Below, in pieces: positions 35,395 through 48,426 of a DNA stretch of 64,000 bases. Below the pieces are notes generated by a model, which saw nothing but the letters and a program-made list of their open reading frames with translations, did no database searches and had not been told where the DNA came from. Positions within the stretch are counted from its first letter, which is position 1. Each line of letters opens with the position of its first letter. The stretch is taken from NCBI GenBank assembly GCA_018398585.1, contig JAGTTD010000011.1, positions 14,189,346-14,253,345 on the forward strand. Reading direction: 5' to 3'. The position numbers and the translations under genes were made by a program. The stretch is from Simmondsia chinensis (lineage: Eukaryota; Streptophyta; Magnoliopsida; Caryophyllales; Simmondsiaceae).

Positions 35395-36231
35395 AACTTG
35401 AACATGTTAATGTATTTTTTAATTCATCCTTGCACTTGATTTGTTCATTTTGCCACCCAAATTTGCAAGATGAAGTGAATTGTGCAAGCGGATTTTTCAA
35501 TCTCTGCATTTTTGCTGTTCTTGTTGTTTTTCTTCAGATTTTTGAGCTTTTCACCACCTAAATTCAGAGTTTACATCAACTTGGACATGTTAATGTATTG
35601 TTTAATCAATCCTTGCACTTAATTTGTGCATTTTGCTACCCATTTTTGCAACTTGAATTGAATTGTGCATGAACTTGGTGATTTCTTGCTAAAAACTAGT
35701 ATTTTGATTGATTTATCTCATTTTTATGCTTTTGTTTGATGTATCTTGCATTCAATTGTTAATTTTTGATGATAGAACCTAGCAAGATTTAGCATAAAAT
35801 AAATATTTTTGCAAGAAAATGGCAATATGAGCGAAAAAGAGCAAAACCGAGCAAAAGCGATAGAAATTTGATAAAAAATGGTTAAAAAATGAATAAAAAT
35901 GATATAAATAATTATATACTAAATTAGACTTATTAGTCATCAAAAATATTATATTGTAGTCTTATCAGACAAGTTTCCCAAACTTATCACTGACTGCGAA
36001 CATACTTTGACAATATGTCACTAGTTTGATCTAAGTCGTTTCGTGGTTCAATCTTATTGACCACTTACACCAAACCTAACATGTCATTTTGGACAACGTC
36101 CCTCCCATGGAACATTTTTAGGAAAAAAAAAAATCACACGCATGTTTAACTTATAAAACATAATCAGACAATAAATAAAATAATTTTATTTATTTAATAT
36201 TTAAAACTAACTAATTGGGTTTTCTAGAACA

Positions 36232-36560
36232 ACTACTAGAAAACACTCAATTAGCAATGAATATTTGCTACGGTTGAAATCCGTAGCAAATTTGCAACGA
36301 ATCTCATACGGATTTGCAACAGATTTGAAATCGGCACATTTTGCAACAACAGAGTAATGATATTGCAATGGATGTTTCATACAACACAATTTTGTGACAA
36401 AATTGTTGCAAATCCATACCATTTGCTACATATTTGCAACGGATAAGGTCGTAGCAATTTGCTACAATTAAAGCGTTTGCAAATTCGTAGGAAATTGCAA
36501 TGACTAAATCCGTAGCAAATTGCTATGATCCTAACATTGCAAATCTGTAGCAAATCTAAA
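36232..36560. mobile_element. CACTA-type transposon end
   Basis: actactagaaaa at 36232-36243 matches the inner bases of the CACTACTAGAAAA-type terminus of En/Spm elements. It is followed by many short repeats of ccgtagcaaat, tttgcaacgga and their complements, the expected subterminal repeats. Only one end is seen, so it is a fragment or a solo end. Confidence 0.6.
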
Positions 36561-36954
36561 TGAACTAACCTAAATGAACTGAAACCCAAATTGTAGCTTG
36601 AATTAGACATAACTCGATTAACTAAAAATCCAGTATAACTTAAACACCAAATGATTTAACGCGATACTCGACCCGTTTGACCCAAAAATTGAATGACTCA
36701 AACTCAAGGTGAATTGCTCCGAACATAATAACTTGAACGCAATGTGAATCGCACTTATGAAACTCCAATGATTGTTGATTTAAAAATTGAAATGCTTTAA
36801 CTCGATTGACCAAAAATCTCTTATGATTCGAATCATTATGTAATTATAACTACAGCCTTTAATTCTTTTGATAAACTAAATAATAAAATTTTAATTCTAT
36901 CAAAATTCCAATTCCATTAGAAGTGGAATTAGAATTGCAGTTCTACAGAGCCTG
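36561..36954. other. AT-rich spacer with no gene
   Basis: Degenerate sequence with gacccgtttgaccc-like and gattgaccaaaaat phrases. No coding or structural signal that I can define. Confidence 0.4.
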
Positions 36955-37989
36955 ACTTTAAAGGTTTCTTAATGAAAACCATCTAAATCTTAGTTATAGT
37001 TTTTAAAACCGCCTAGATTTTCTATTTTTTAAATTTCACACCTAAATTTTTAAAAAAGTTTCAATGTCATCTCTTAATTTAATGCTAGTAGCATCTCTTA
37101 GTCGTTGTTGATGTGACAATTTAAAAAATAAAAGTACTTACAAATTTTGAATTTAATTTAAAATATTTGTACAAGATTTAAAATATTACAATATTTAAAA
37201 ATAATTTTAAAACCCAAACTTTTTTAAATAGTTTTTAAGATATGTTAAATATATATTTGAATAATTTACATATATCAAATAATATAATTTATCTTGAAAA
37301 AATATTTTATATATTTGCAAATTATTTTAGATATTTGAAAAATATTTTAATATTTAGAATACAGGTTTGATATTTACAAAGTATTTTAATATTTAAAATT
37401 TATTTTAAATATATGAGAGAATAAATTAAATATTGAATTTTAATTTAAATTATTATGTAAACGTTTTTAAAATTTTAAAAAAAATTTAAATATAAAAAAT
37501 ATTGTAAATATTGAAAATATAGTGAAAAATATTGTAAATATTTAAACAATATTCTGAATTTATTTTGAATATTATAAATATTTACAAAAGATTTTCAATA
37601 TTAAAATAAATATGTTAAATGGTTTTAGAAATATTATGAGTATTCAAGAAATATTTTTTATATTTGATATAACACACACATATATAATGTAATCCCCCTT
37701 AAAAAATAAAAATTACTCATAACACTCCCGCACCCCCCGCCCCATCTCCCTCCTCTCTCTCCCTCCCCTCCCCCTATAGCCGCCACCTACCGTCGGCCCC
37801 CACCACCGTCCACCGCCACCGACCGCCGTCACCTACCGCCCTTAGCCCGCAAATACAACCATTTTCCCCCTCTCTCCTCCTTTCCAACCCTCCCCCCACC
37901 TCCCTCCAATCCTCCTCCACCTCCTTCCCCTCTCTCTCCTCCCCTGCCGCCAGCCGCCACCTCCGGCCGCCGACAATCGACTGCTTCCA

Positions 37990-38150
37990 ACCCCTAAATA
38001 CAACACCCTTCCCCCTTTTTCTCCTCCCTCCCCCACCTCCCTCCACCCCTCTCCCTGCTGCCGCCACCCGTCGGACGGCGGGTGGCGGCAGCAGGGAGAG
38101 GGGTGGGGGTGTTGGAAGGGAGGAGAGAGAGAGGAGAGGGTGCTGTATTT
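37990..38150. repeat. GC-rich long hairpin with perfect 28-bp palindromic core
   Basis: Perfect 28-bp arms at 38043-38070 and 38079-38106 (core ctgctgccgccacccg and its complement) around an 8-bp loop. Beyond that, imperfect pairing continues for about 50 bp each side (aaatacaacaccc against gggtgctgtattt). A related block in the left-arm orientation lies at about 37850-37920. The surrounding 37740-38210 is pyrimidine-rich, then purine-rich. Its right edge (38215-38300) resembles the terminus of the MITE at 49745, so this may be a MITE relative. Confidence 0.75.
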
Positions 38151-38866
38151 GGGGGCTAGGGGCGGCCGGAGGGAGAAGGAGGAGAGAGAGGGGAGGAAGG
38201 GGTCACATTAAGATTTTTTAATCTTAACCGTCCATTTTGACAGATGACCAAGATTTAATCCTCTCACATTCTCATCCTCTCTTAAGAATCATGCCCCACA
38301 TATATATATGTATATGAGAATAGAAGTTTTGTGAGAATATGAGAAAATTAAATCTAAACCGTTAGACCTTAAATAAGATTGATTAACGGTCCAAATTAAA
38401 CCCTTATTTCTTTTCTCTCTCTTCCCTTTAAGTCCCCATTTTCTAATTTTTTTCTCTCCCCTCTTATCTCCTTTTTAACCTTTCACCAATTTTTTACTAT
38501 AATAGCTCTCCCCTTCGTGGAGCTCTCTGGGCCCCCGAGTGCCCTAACCCTAAATCCTGTTTCTCCGACTCCATCTCCTCTCTCTCCCTGGCCATTAATG
38601 AAAGCTTAAAGAGTGTATTACTTGCCTCATTAAATTCTGTGTGCTCCTCCCCTCAACCACCACCACGGCACAGAGCTTTACTCCCCCCCTTTTTTTGTTC
38701 GGAAGATCTCCAGTGTCAGATCCATCAGACCTCCTTCCTACCTTTCTTCGTGTAAGTTCCCATCCCCTACTCCTGCACGTGTTTGTTTCAATATTCAATT
38801 TTTTCCTGCTTCTAAGCTCTCCTTCAATGCTCATCTACCTCGTCCATCCATAACCCTACGTATCCA

Positions 38867-40200
38867 ATGAATTCAGGGGCGAAACTCCCCCTACTGAACG
38901 CACATTCACCTACAAAACATACCCCAAAATCTTCTATAAATTGGACCCCATTCAAGCCATCAAAGCCACCAGATCCTTTTCTCAACTTACTCCTACCTAA
39001 CTCTGTTTCCCTTACCCCACAATATCAGATGGCAAATCCCCCACACAAACCAAAATATATTGAAAAAATGGGGTCAGACCTCTACAATTTGGAACTTTCT
39101 AAGGAGGGAGGTTTATCAAAAGCCCTCAAGCACCAAACTTTGGTGGGCAAGATTCTCTCTAGAAAAACTGTGAGAATCGGGCCCATTAAACCTATCCTCC
39201 GACAAGGCCTGAAAACCGAAAGGAAAACTTGAAATTCACGAGCTTGCACAAAACACTTTGAAGAGAGGGTGCCCCATGGTCCATAAATGATGCCCATATG
39301 GTGATTAAGGAATGGGAGGGCGATACCCCCTTCGAGGAAATAGTTTCCTCAACCACGGAGTTCTGGGTATAGATTCACGGACTTCGTCTGAATATGATGT
39401 CATACATCAATGCTGTTAGAATTGGAAATTTATTTCCGAAACTCATCAGACTCGATATGGAAGAGGAAAGGGACATGCTGTGGTCCAAATTCATCCTGAT
39501 GAAAGTTGAGGTAAATACCGATGACCCCCTTCTGTGTGGTTTTTACCTCAAAAGGGAAGGAAAACATGACCTGTGGATTCGATTTAAATACGAGAGACTA
39601 GGAGATTTCTGTTATGTTTGTGGAAAGCTGGTCCATGTTATGCAGTTTTGTCGTGATGAAGAAGCGCCGAGGGATGACCCTTTGTTCGACGGATTTCTAA
39701 GGGCAAAAGAATGTGCCTCAGAAAAAGCCAAACTATTGATTGCGGAGAAAGGGGACACTTTTGATCCGGAATTGATGGAAACCGAATCGGAAGCTCTGGA
39801 CAGAAACAAGGAAGTGGGGGCTGCTGCGGGAAACAACAACGAAGATTGGTCCCTCACTACCTTTCAAGCAATATAGATGTCTCTTTGTGAGGACCACATG
39901 TCCCCTGCCACTAGTGCCCCTGTCAGTCCTGGAAAGAAAAGAGCGGCTGAGGAGGACCACATCGGGGTTCGAAAGAAGGCCAAGGCGGCCCTAAAGGAGG
40001 CCATGTACGACGTGGTAAGAATGGATAAGTTTGGGAACTGGTACCTAGAGCCTAATATTCTACATGATTCAGCAGGAGTTCTCACCAGTATCTTTGAGGA
40101 AGAAGGCCAAATATCCTCCTTGTGCACGGCCTCTGCCAAAATCAAAGATGGAGCATCAAGAAAGCAGCAAAGAGAAAGGCCGAGATGGAAAAATCTATGA
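38867..40200 (+). pseudogene. L1 ORF1 (zinc-knuckle nucleic-acid-binding protein), broken
   Basis: Starts MNSGAKLPLLNAHSPTKHTP at 38867, followed by at least one frameshift. From 39394 the frame carries LWIRFKYERLGDFCYVCG with a CX2CX4HX4C zinc knuckle (CYVCGKLVHVMQFC, about 39610-39652), as in plant L1 ORF1 proteins (DUF4283 plus zf-CCHC type). An in-frame stop at 39874-39876 separates a further 107-residue basic or acidic tail ending at 40200. Confidence 0.75.
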
Positions 40201-40333
40201 AGAAATATGTGCTCCCGTTCGCGGAAAGAGTTCCCTCCCCAGCTATTTTCCTGGACCCTGCTCGGCCGGAGATTACAATGTCCACTTCAGAGGGGTTTGC
40301 GGCGGTTGTCCCAGAACAATCGCCTCCGGAGCC

Positions 40334-43300
40334 ATGAGCATAATCTGTTGGAATTGTCAGGGGCTTGGCCAGCCTTTGACGATTCGGGCTCTGAACGAGC
40401 TCAAAAATAAATATAGGCCTGATATTTTATTTCTTATGGAAACAAAAAACAAAAAACCTTTTGTTGAACGTTTAGGTGAAAAACTCGATTTTCAATCATC
40501 CTTCGTCGTTGATCCAAGAGGTTTGTCGGGGGGTATGGCGATTGTTTGGACTAAAAATTTGGTTTTCAACTTTGGAAAAATTTCTGAGCGATTCATCGAG
40601 GCTTTCATTTCGAATCAAAATGTTGGAAAAAAATGGAATCATATTTTTATTTATGGCGAACCTATAAAAGCTAGGAGGGCTTCTTTCTGGAGAGAGATGT
40701 CATCAACTTTCTCCAGCTTGGACTCCCCTACTATTGTCTCCGGTGATTTTAATTCCATCACCTCTCCCCACGATAAACTCAACGGCAGTTTGGTCTCCAC
40801 CGTCCAACTGTCGTGAGTGCTGGATTTTTTTGACGATGCTAGCCTGTTCAAGCTCCCTACTAACGGATGCAGGAACTCCTGGTCAAACAAGCAAGGTGAA
40901 AACGATAACATAAAGGTAAACATCGACAAAGTGGCGGTTAACTTTGCAATCCAGCAGCTTTTCCCTCACATCTCCAGTACGTTGCTCCCAGCAGTCGGGT
41001 CCGACCATTCACCTCTCCTGTTGCTTCTCGAAGGCGAAAAATTAAAATGGCATCGGGATTTCAAATTTGAATCAAAATGGCTCCTGGAAGATGATTGTTG
41101 GGAAAAGGTTTGAGAAGGTTGGTGTTTTGAGGGCAGGGGCTCCCGTTTGTACCGCTTCTCAAAGAAGATCCTACGATGCCGCAAAGAGTTAAAAGACTGC
41201 AGTATAGATAAACGGAAGGCCCAGAAAAACAGGTTCGAGTTCATCTTTCGGCGTCTTACAGAACTTCAAAGTAGGGACACGTCCAAACAAGAGAAAGAGG
41301 AAGAGTTTGGGCTCAAACAGGAACTAAAAACTTGGTGGGAGTCGGAGGAAAGATACTGGCACCAACGCTCTCGAATTAAGTGGCTTACCTATGGGGATAG
41401 GAATTCTAAATTCTTCCATGCCACCACCATACAGAGGAACAATTTCAATGAGATAAGAAGGATTAAAGACGGGAACGATCAGTGGATTGATGACCCAAAC
41501 CGCATAAAGAATTTGATCTCCTCTCACTTCAAATCCTTTTATGCCTCAAAGAACACACGGCTGCAGGTCTAGTCACAGAAAGGATAAGGTGCAAAGTCAG
41601 TGATTACATGAATCGTGAGCTTACTGCAACAGTTAATCCAGCTGAGATCTAGACTGCAGTGAAACAACTAGGCGGTCTTAAAGCCCCAGTCCCCGACGGC
41701 ATCCCAAGTATCTTCTATACTACTTTCTGGGACATTATTTCAAATGACGTTTGTCAAGCGGTGGAAAGTTTTTTTGAAAATGGAAAATTATCTTCAAACA
41801 TAAACAACACAAATTTAGTTCTGATTCCCAAATTAAAAAACCCAACCTCAATAAACCACTTTCGCCCTATAAGTCTTTGTAATTTTTCTTATAAAATTAT
41901 TTCAAAAATTCTTACAAATTGTCTGAAACCTTTTATGGACTTCCTTGTCTCCCCTTATCAATCCGCCTATGTTAAAGGGAGACAAATCCAGGATAACATT
42001 TTAGTGGCGCATGAAGCTTTCCATGCCCTCAAGAATAAGAGGAAGGGTGGCAAACATTTTATGGCCCTTAAAATTGATTTCACGAAAGCTTATGACCAAG
42101 TCGAGTGGGGTTTTCTTGAAAATATTTTGCAAAAGATGGTTTTCGCTGCAAACTTTGTTGGTTGGATCATGGAATGTGTGTCTTCTATCCGGATCAGTCC
42201 TTTTGTTAGTGGGGAGAGACTTGATTGCTTTAAATCTCTAGAGGTCTTAGACAGGGTGACCCCATCTCTCCTTTCCTTTTTCTTTTTGTCATGGACTCCC
42301 TTTCTACCCTGATTTGTAAGGCCGAAGGTAAAGGGTAATGGAATAGTTTCTTCATTAAAACCTCATGCCCACCATTATCTCATCTCTTCTTTGCCGACGA
42401 CTGCCTCTTGTTTTTCAGTGCGACCCCCCGGGTTTGTAATAATGTCAAAAAGATCCTAAATTTCTTCTGCGATGCATCGGGTCAACAAGTAAATTCCAAA
42501 AATCCCATGCTTTCTTCTCCTCGAATACCCCGCCGAGGGTGAGGGAGGAATGCCATCACATTTTGGGAGTTGACTTGTTAAATGGGGAGGATAGATACCT
42601 TGGGTCTCAAATCCTTTAGGGTAGGTCAAAAAAGAATGTCCTTTCATTCCTATATGACAAAATGCAAGGTTGGAAATCGAAACTTTTATCCCATGCCAGT
42701 AGGGAGGTACTCCGAAAATCTATCGTGTCAGCCATCCCCACGTTTGTCATGTCTTGCTATAGGTTACCGGTCACTTTCACTAGAAAGCTTAACAACGTCA
42801 TAGCTCGTTTTTGGTGGAAGGGAGGGACCATAGAGGATAAAGGTGTTCATTGGAAGGGTTGGGATTGAATTACCAAACCTAAAGAGTTAGGAGGGCTCGG
42901 CTTTAGAGATCTTTGTGGAGTTAACATGACCCTTATTGCGAAGCAGGTTTGGAGGGCTATCCAAAATCCAAACGCCTTCTGGGGGTTTATTTTCACGATT
43001 GCTCGATCTTCCAAGCAAGGCTACGTCACAACCCGTCTTGGGCTTGGAGAAGCTTTGTTGAGGGGCGTAATTTTATCATTAAAGGCCTCCGCTGGAATGT
43101 AAAGAGTGGAAAGTGTATTAACATTTGGAACGATTGGTGGATCCCGAACTCCCTCTCCTTTTCGGTCGGGCCAGTGACAGATTCCACTAACATCACTTGG
43201 GTTTCTGATCTTATTTGGCCCTCTGCGCGAAAGTGGAATGAGCACCTTGTCTCAAGCCTGTTCCCTCCCAAGGTGGCCAAAGCTATCTCCACTATTCTGA

Positions 43301-44372
43301 TGGGTAACCCTTACCGAAATGATGAGCTGGTATGGCATTTCTCAAAAGATGGTAAATATACGGTCAAATTTGGATATAAACTCTGGATTTCTGCTCGTGA
43401 GCCCTCATCCCAGGAGCGAGCCTCCTCTAGCACTCCGATTTGTTCATCTAAAAGCTTGCGCATTCTTTGGACTATCCAAGCCCCCCTAAAAATCAAGCAC
43501 TTTTTTGGAGAGCTCTTATGAACGCTTTAGCAACGTCTGAGAATCTATGGAAGAGAAAACTTAAGTCAAATCCTTTCTGTCCCAGATGTGATGGTACTCC
43601 CGAGACAGTGGAACATCTCTTTTTCCTGTGCCCATGGGCTAGGGCCGTTTGGTTTGCTTCTCCTTTGGGTTTTAAACCAAATGAGGATGGCTTTAATAGC
43701 TTCCATTTTTGGTGGGACTCTTTATGTACTAATGCACTTTTCTCCAATGATGACTTTCTCAGGATCATGTTTATTTGTTGGGAAATGTGGTAAAGTAGGT
43801 GTATCCTCATTTTCAAGAAAATCGTGTCCTCTCCCCAGCAAGTCATCTCGGCAGCAGCTGCAACCATGCAAGGGCTCAATGTCGCTCACTCCACCCTCTC
43901 GGCAGTTCCAATCCCTTCTCATGCCCATGCTCATCCAATCCAGCGTGAAGGTTGGACACCTCCTCCCCCTTACCAGGGTGATATTGTTGGAGGATGGTGC
44001 GGGTCCTTCTCAGCTAACTCAGCCCTTGTCGCCGAATCTCTTGCTATTCGTGCCGCCGTTTCACTTGCTGCCTCTTACGGTTGGAAGGATGTCATTGTTG
44101 AGTCGGATTGTAAACAGGCAATTGATTTCTTATCTGATGTTGTCCCCCCCTCGTGGGATTGTAGCGCTGTAATTGAGGATACTAGGATTTTATCTTCCTG
44201 TAGTAGTTTTAGTAATTTCGTTTTTCGTTGGGCTCCGAGTTCATGTAACAAGGTCGCCCATTGTATTGCGTCGAGTCATTTAGGTGGTAGATGTTCGCAT
44301 GATTGGTGGTATATGTGTCCACCTGCTATTGAAACCGTTGTAAACTTTGATCGTATGGTAATTCAGTCCTAG
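40334..44372 (+). pseudogene. L1 ORF2 (endonuclease-RT-RNase H), broken
   Basis: Domains in order. The AP-type endonuclease starts MSIICWNCQGLGQP at 40334, with METKNKK, SGDFNS at about 40740 and GSDHSP at about 41000. Reverse transcriptase starts about 41660 (LKAPVPDGIPSIFY), with HFRPISLCNFSYKIISK, SAYVKGRQIQDNIL, KIDFTKAYDQVEW and the catalytic FADD at 42390-42401. A zf-RVT finger lies at about 43490-43650 (CPRCDGTPETVEHLFFLCPW). An RVT_3-type RNase H lies at about 43960-44372 (AESLAIRAAV, VESDCKQAIDFL). In-frame stops occur at about 40816, 41113, 41572 and beyond, with frameshifts after 42240. The normal length of about 1300 residues is approached. Confidence 0.85.
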
Positions 44373-45295
44373 CCTCCGGGCATTGTTTAGTGTTCAAAAA
44401 AAAAAAAATTTTTTTTTACTATATCCTTTTTTACTTTTTTAAATTTTTACCAATTTTTTTCTCTACCTCCTCTCTTATCTTTTTTTTACCTTTTAAAAAT
44501 TTCACCGATTTGTTTTTTCTCTCTCTTCTCCCCCTTTTAAAATATCACCAATTTCTTTTTTTTATTTTTTTAGTTTTCACCAATTTCTTTTTTTTTTTTC
44601 TCTCCCCTTTTTTAATTTTTTACCAATTTATTTATACTCTCTCTCTCTCTCATCTCTTTTTAATCTTTCACTTGTTTCTGTCTCTTTCCTGTACTAAGTT
44701 TACACCTTAATTTTATTTACTATTCTTATCCCCTTCCCTTTCTACTTTATACACCAATTTTTTTATTACTCCTCGCTCTCCCCCCTCTCTTTTTTACGTT
44801 TATACCCAATTTTTTTTCTCTCTCCTCTGCTTTTTACATTTATATCCCAATTTTTTTACTCCCCTTTCTATATTTACTCCTGATTTTGCTATAAAGATAA
44901 TTCATTCTCTCCTCTGTCTTCGTTATTTATTAAATTTGATTATAATTTTTTTTTACAATATTCGGTAAAATTTGTAATAAAAGATAAGAAAAATTGAATA
45001 CTATGAATTGAAACCTAATTAACAAACACACAAATTTATATTTTACAATTATTTGCGAATTTAATAAGACAGTAAAAAGATTTGTGGATATTGTAGCTAA
45101 TAGGAGGAAAAGATTTAATACATTAATATTTAAGCAAAAGTATAAATTCAAGGATGATTGAGAATCAGCCAAAAATGGACGTTGAAATAAGCGGGGGGCA
45201 TAGGCACTATAGCTTTATCTCCTAATCTTTAAAACTTATACTCACCAATACCAAAATTATAAATAGTGTAAAAAACCAATTTGTGAACCAACATC

Positions 45296-45375
45296 AAGAA
45301 GTCACCTTTAGTCTAGTGGTAGAGCGTGTTATCAAATTATTGTAGGCCGTGGGTTCAATTTTGAGTATTGTGTAT
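45296..45375 (+). mobile_element. Possible tRNA-like SINE remnant
   Basis: tagtctagtggtagagc (box A-like) and gtgggttcaattttgag (box B-like), about 40 bp apart, with a T-rich tail. The anticodon-arm region does not fold convincingly and flanking duplications are not evident. This is more likely a SINE relic than a working tRNA gene. Confidence 0.35.
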
Positions 45376-45990
45376 TTATCATCTTTACCCTCTTTTTTTC
45401 TGCTTCCTTGATAACTTGTATCATGAAAAATTTTAATCTAAACACTATGAAAATTAAACCCTAGTTTTTTAAAAGTACAATTTTTTTTCTCTTTTCTTAT
45501 CTCTTACCTTTCTCTTTCACCCATAATCGTTTCATATCACTCATATAGTATAACTAGCTGATTTTTTTTCTCTCAATTGTTTAATTTTATTATATTGATA
45601 CGTATATATAAAAATTGTTCTAATTTTTATAATATATAAATACACACAGATGATGCAAATAGTTAATATTACCTTTGTTATTATGATTATTTTTATTTAT
45701 ATTTATAATATAAATATGGATCTCGCATCATTGGAGTCTTAGATCTGCCACTGTTGAGAGTCTTTATTTCGGACTATACGTATAGATTACTTATTTTGAT
45801 AATTCTAAATTTTAATATTTGTTGCTTCTAGTTATAGTCTTAAAAGTTCATGCTTCTTTTCAATTTTAGTTATAGATTATTTTGAGTCAATTATATAAAT
45901 GTTCATACGAGCTCAATAGTCAATAGTTTACTAGAATTTAGTTTCATATTATGACTTTTTGTTTATCTTTGTTATAGTTGAAAATTAATA

Positions 45991-48426
45991 ATGGAGGCTC
46001 AACGTGGTGAATTAGACATTCTGGTCACTCCAAAGTAATCTAGCAATTTTAATGGATTTACAAATCATTTAATCTCCACATGCGCTGAGGACATAAAACC
46101 GATTGAGGGAATGATTTTTGACACCATACAATAGGAAGAGGATTCCTACAAAAGGTATGCTTTTAGTTTGGCTTCGATGTTCGAAATTCCGGTGGTCAAA
46201 GATAAAAAACAAGGGTTTGTAATTTACAAATACTTTTTGTGTTTAAAAAAAGGTTGGAATTTACATGTGAATGATCCAACTAAAGTGTCTAGTTCCTCTT
46301 GCAAAGATACTAGTATACTTACTAGTAGAGGAACAATAGCAATTTCAGAGAAAAAGACTCAAGGTAAGAAAATGAAAGATACCAGAGATGGGTGTCGAGC
46401 AAGGATTAAATTGAAGAGGACCATAGAAGGAAAATATATAATTAAAGAATTTATAGAAGGACATACACATGTATTTGCTATCCCTAGAAAGAGAAAGTTT
46501 TTAAGGATTGGAAGGAAAGTGATCTCGATGCACAAAAACATTGTAAACACATGTCATCGAGCTAACCTGGGCACCGTTCAAGCATTTCGAATGATGAAAG
46601 AGCAAACCGGTGGATATGAGAATGTTGGGTGTACTCAAAAGGATCTTCAAAATTTTAAAACGGGTTTAAAAGCCTTAATTACTAACTCTAATGCACAAAT
46701 GTTTATAGAAAATTTTAAGAAGAAGAAATAACTTACTCCCTCGTATTACTTTGCATATGAAGTGGATGATGAAGAGAGGTTGAAACATGTGTTCTGTGCA
46801 GATGACATTGGTCGAAAAAATTATGCGGCTTTTGGGGATGTTGTTTTATTTGATACTACGTATGAGACAAACAAATGCAGTATGATTTTTGCTCCTTTTA
46901 TTGGAAAAATCATCATAGACAATGTATTACTTTTGCTGCTGCATTCTTATGTGATGAGAAGACTGACTCATTTATTTGGCTATTTGAAAAACTTTTGAAA
47001 GCCGTGGGAGGACATAAATCTATATGCATTGTCGCTGATCAAGATCCAGCATGAAAGTTGTGATAGAAAAAGTTTTTGATACGTCCGTTCATCGGTTTTG
47101 CATGTGGCATATTTTGAAAAAGGTTTCAAAGAATATGGGTGGGACGTTGAATAGTGACCCTAAGTTTCAAAGTAGATTAAAATCATGTATCTGGCAATCA
47201 GAAACTCCTAAAGAATTCGAGTCCACTTGGAAATCCATTATTGTCAAGTATGCATTGCATGATAATGATTGGTTGTCTTCTTGTATAAAACACGGGAAAA
47301 TGGATACTGGACAGATTGTTTAGGACGACCTCTATATCCGAGAGTCAGAACTTCGTTTTTGGTGGTCTTACTAGCAAACAGCTTAGTTTGGTTGAATTTT
47401 GGGTGCGCTATGGTGTTATTATTCAAAAACAAAGACAAAATGAAGATTTGGCTAATCATGACACATTTTTTAAACATGCTAAATTGAAAACAAAACAAGA
47501 CATAGAAAAGCATGCAATTGAGATTTATACACATGTAAATTTTTATTTTTTTTCAAGATGAGTTATGGTCTTCATGTCTGGACTGTGGAGTTAAAGAGAC
47601 AAAAAAGGATAATGGCATGTTGGTATTTACAGTGCAAGAAAGTGGCTCAGTGAATAAGCATAGGCTTGTTACTTATAATACTTCCAATGCTCAAGCCAAT
47701 TGCTCATGTAAGATGTTTAAACATATGCTTTGTGTTTACAGAGGAAGGGAAGTAAATGAAATACCAAGCCGTTACATATTGCGTAGATGGACCAAGACAG
47801 CTACTTGTATGGCCTTGTCCAATGGGACTCATGATCGAAATGAGGCATGTTCTGATACGCAAAATGCAACTCGGCAATTATCTGAATTATGGAGAAAATT
47901 TTCTAGTTGCACAGAATTGGTAGGTTTTGATGTTGAGAAAATTTAATTTTTCAGCAATGGAATTTTGAATATAAAAAAGACATTACTTAAGAGCTACAAT
48001 ATAAAATTAGAGAGCAAGTCAAAAGATGTGGAAGCATATGTTAGATGTACTAATCCGGAACAAGTTGATATTCATCCATCGAAGCACTCAAATACTAAAG
48101 GAAGTGGTAAGCGCATCAAAAGTGGCAAGGAGAAGAAAATTGAGCAACAACAAAAACCAACACGGCTTTGTAGGGTTTGTGGGAAATATGTATACCATAA
48201 TAGCCGCAATTGTCCGACAAAGCAAATCCCTTCACAGGTTGAGGTGAATATATTATTATATATTATGCTATTTTTGTTCAATTTTTTCTATAGCTGTTTA
48301 ATGATAAAAATTTATGAATTTTTATAATTATTTTATTTTTTCGATGTACTTTTGTTGCAGTCTCCATTGTTGGTGATGCGCAAATGTTTTGTTGCTGAGG
48401 AGGAAGAAGAAGAAATTTGTTACTAG
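45991..48426 (+). pseudogene. FAR1-related MULE transposase, degenerate
   Basis: Possible start at 45991 (MEAQRGELDILVT). An in-frame stop follows within 20 codons and another at about 46132. The FAR1 DNA-binding region is at 46168-46730 (DGCRARIKLKR, IKEFIEGHTHVFAIPRKRKF). The MULE catalytic domain is at about 46760-47330: AFGDVVLFDTTYETN (first catalytic Asp), ADQDPA (second Asp), HRFCMWHILKKVSKNMGG. A SWIM-like finger (ANCSCKMFKH, then IPSRYILRRWTK, 47700-47790) has lost its second metal-binding pair. A C-terminal knuckle follows (CRVCGKYVYHNSRNC, about 48168-48212), then a short last exon at 48361-48426 after an intron. At least five disruptions. Similar genes gave rise to FHY3/FAR1 factors; here the inverted termini show it is the element's own transposase. 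Confidence 0.8.

Larger units (their letters stand above)
33346..35945. mobile_element. Unclassified non-coding repeat with tandem units
   Basis: Starts tgatgcttacttggtgtat, then gcaagtgcactaagtcgtat and agtatcgttcccacaag, a phrase widespread in plant repetitive DNA. At 34345-34620 and 35395-35690 it carries two to three copies of a unit of about 180-190 bp built on ccacccaaatttgcaag, tgctgttcttg and acatcaactt. A solo LTR splits the array. It ends near gacttattagtcatca at about 35945. No coding sequence; class uncertain, possibly a decayed LTR element on the - strand. Confidence 0.45.
38502..44408 (+). mobile_element. Full-length L1 LINE, degenerate
   Basis: About 5.9 kb with 5' UTR, ORF1, ORF2, short 3' UTR and poly-A (44396-44408). 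It is flanked by a 12-bp target duplication, ttttttactata, at 38490-38501 and 44412-44423. It lies inside the left subterminal repeat array of the MULE; that array stops at 38501 and resumes at 44412. Several stops and frameshifts in both ORFs make it non-autonomous now. Apparent full length with a clear duplication implies insertion by a competent element. Confidence 0.85.

Noticed and set aside
37774..38067. Gly/Arg-rich ORF on the - strand
   Set aside because: Low-complexity translation of the GC-rich hairpin block.
44390..44710. Phe/Leu-rich 106-residue ORF
   Set aside because: Translation of the T-rich subterminal repeat array of the MULE.
46168..46731. Domesticated FAR1/FHY3-like gene
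   Set aside because: Inverted termini, subterminal arrays and multiple stops show a decayed transposase, not a host transcription factor.
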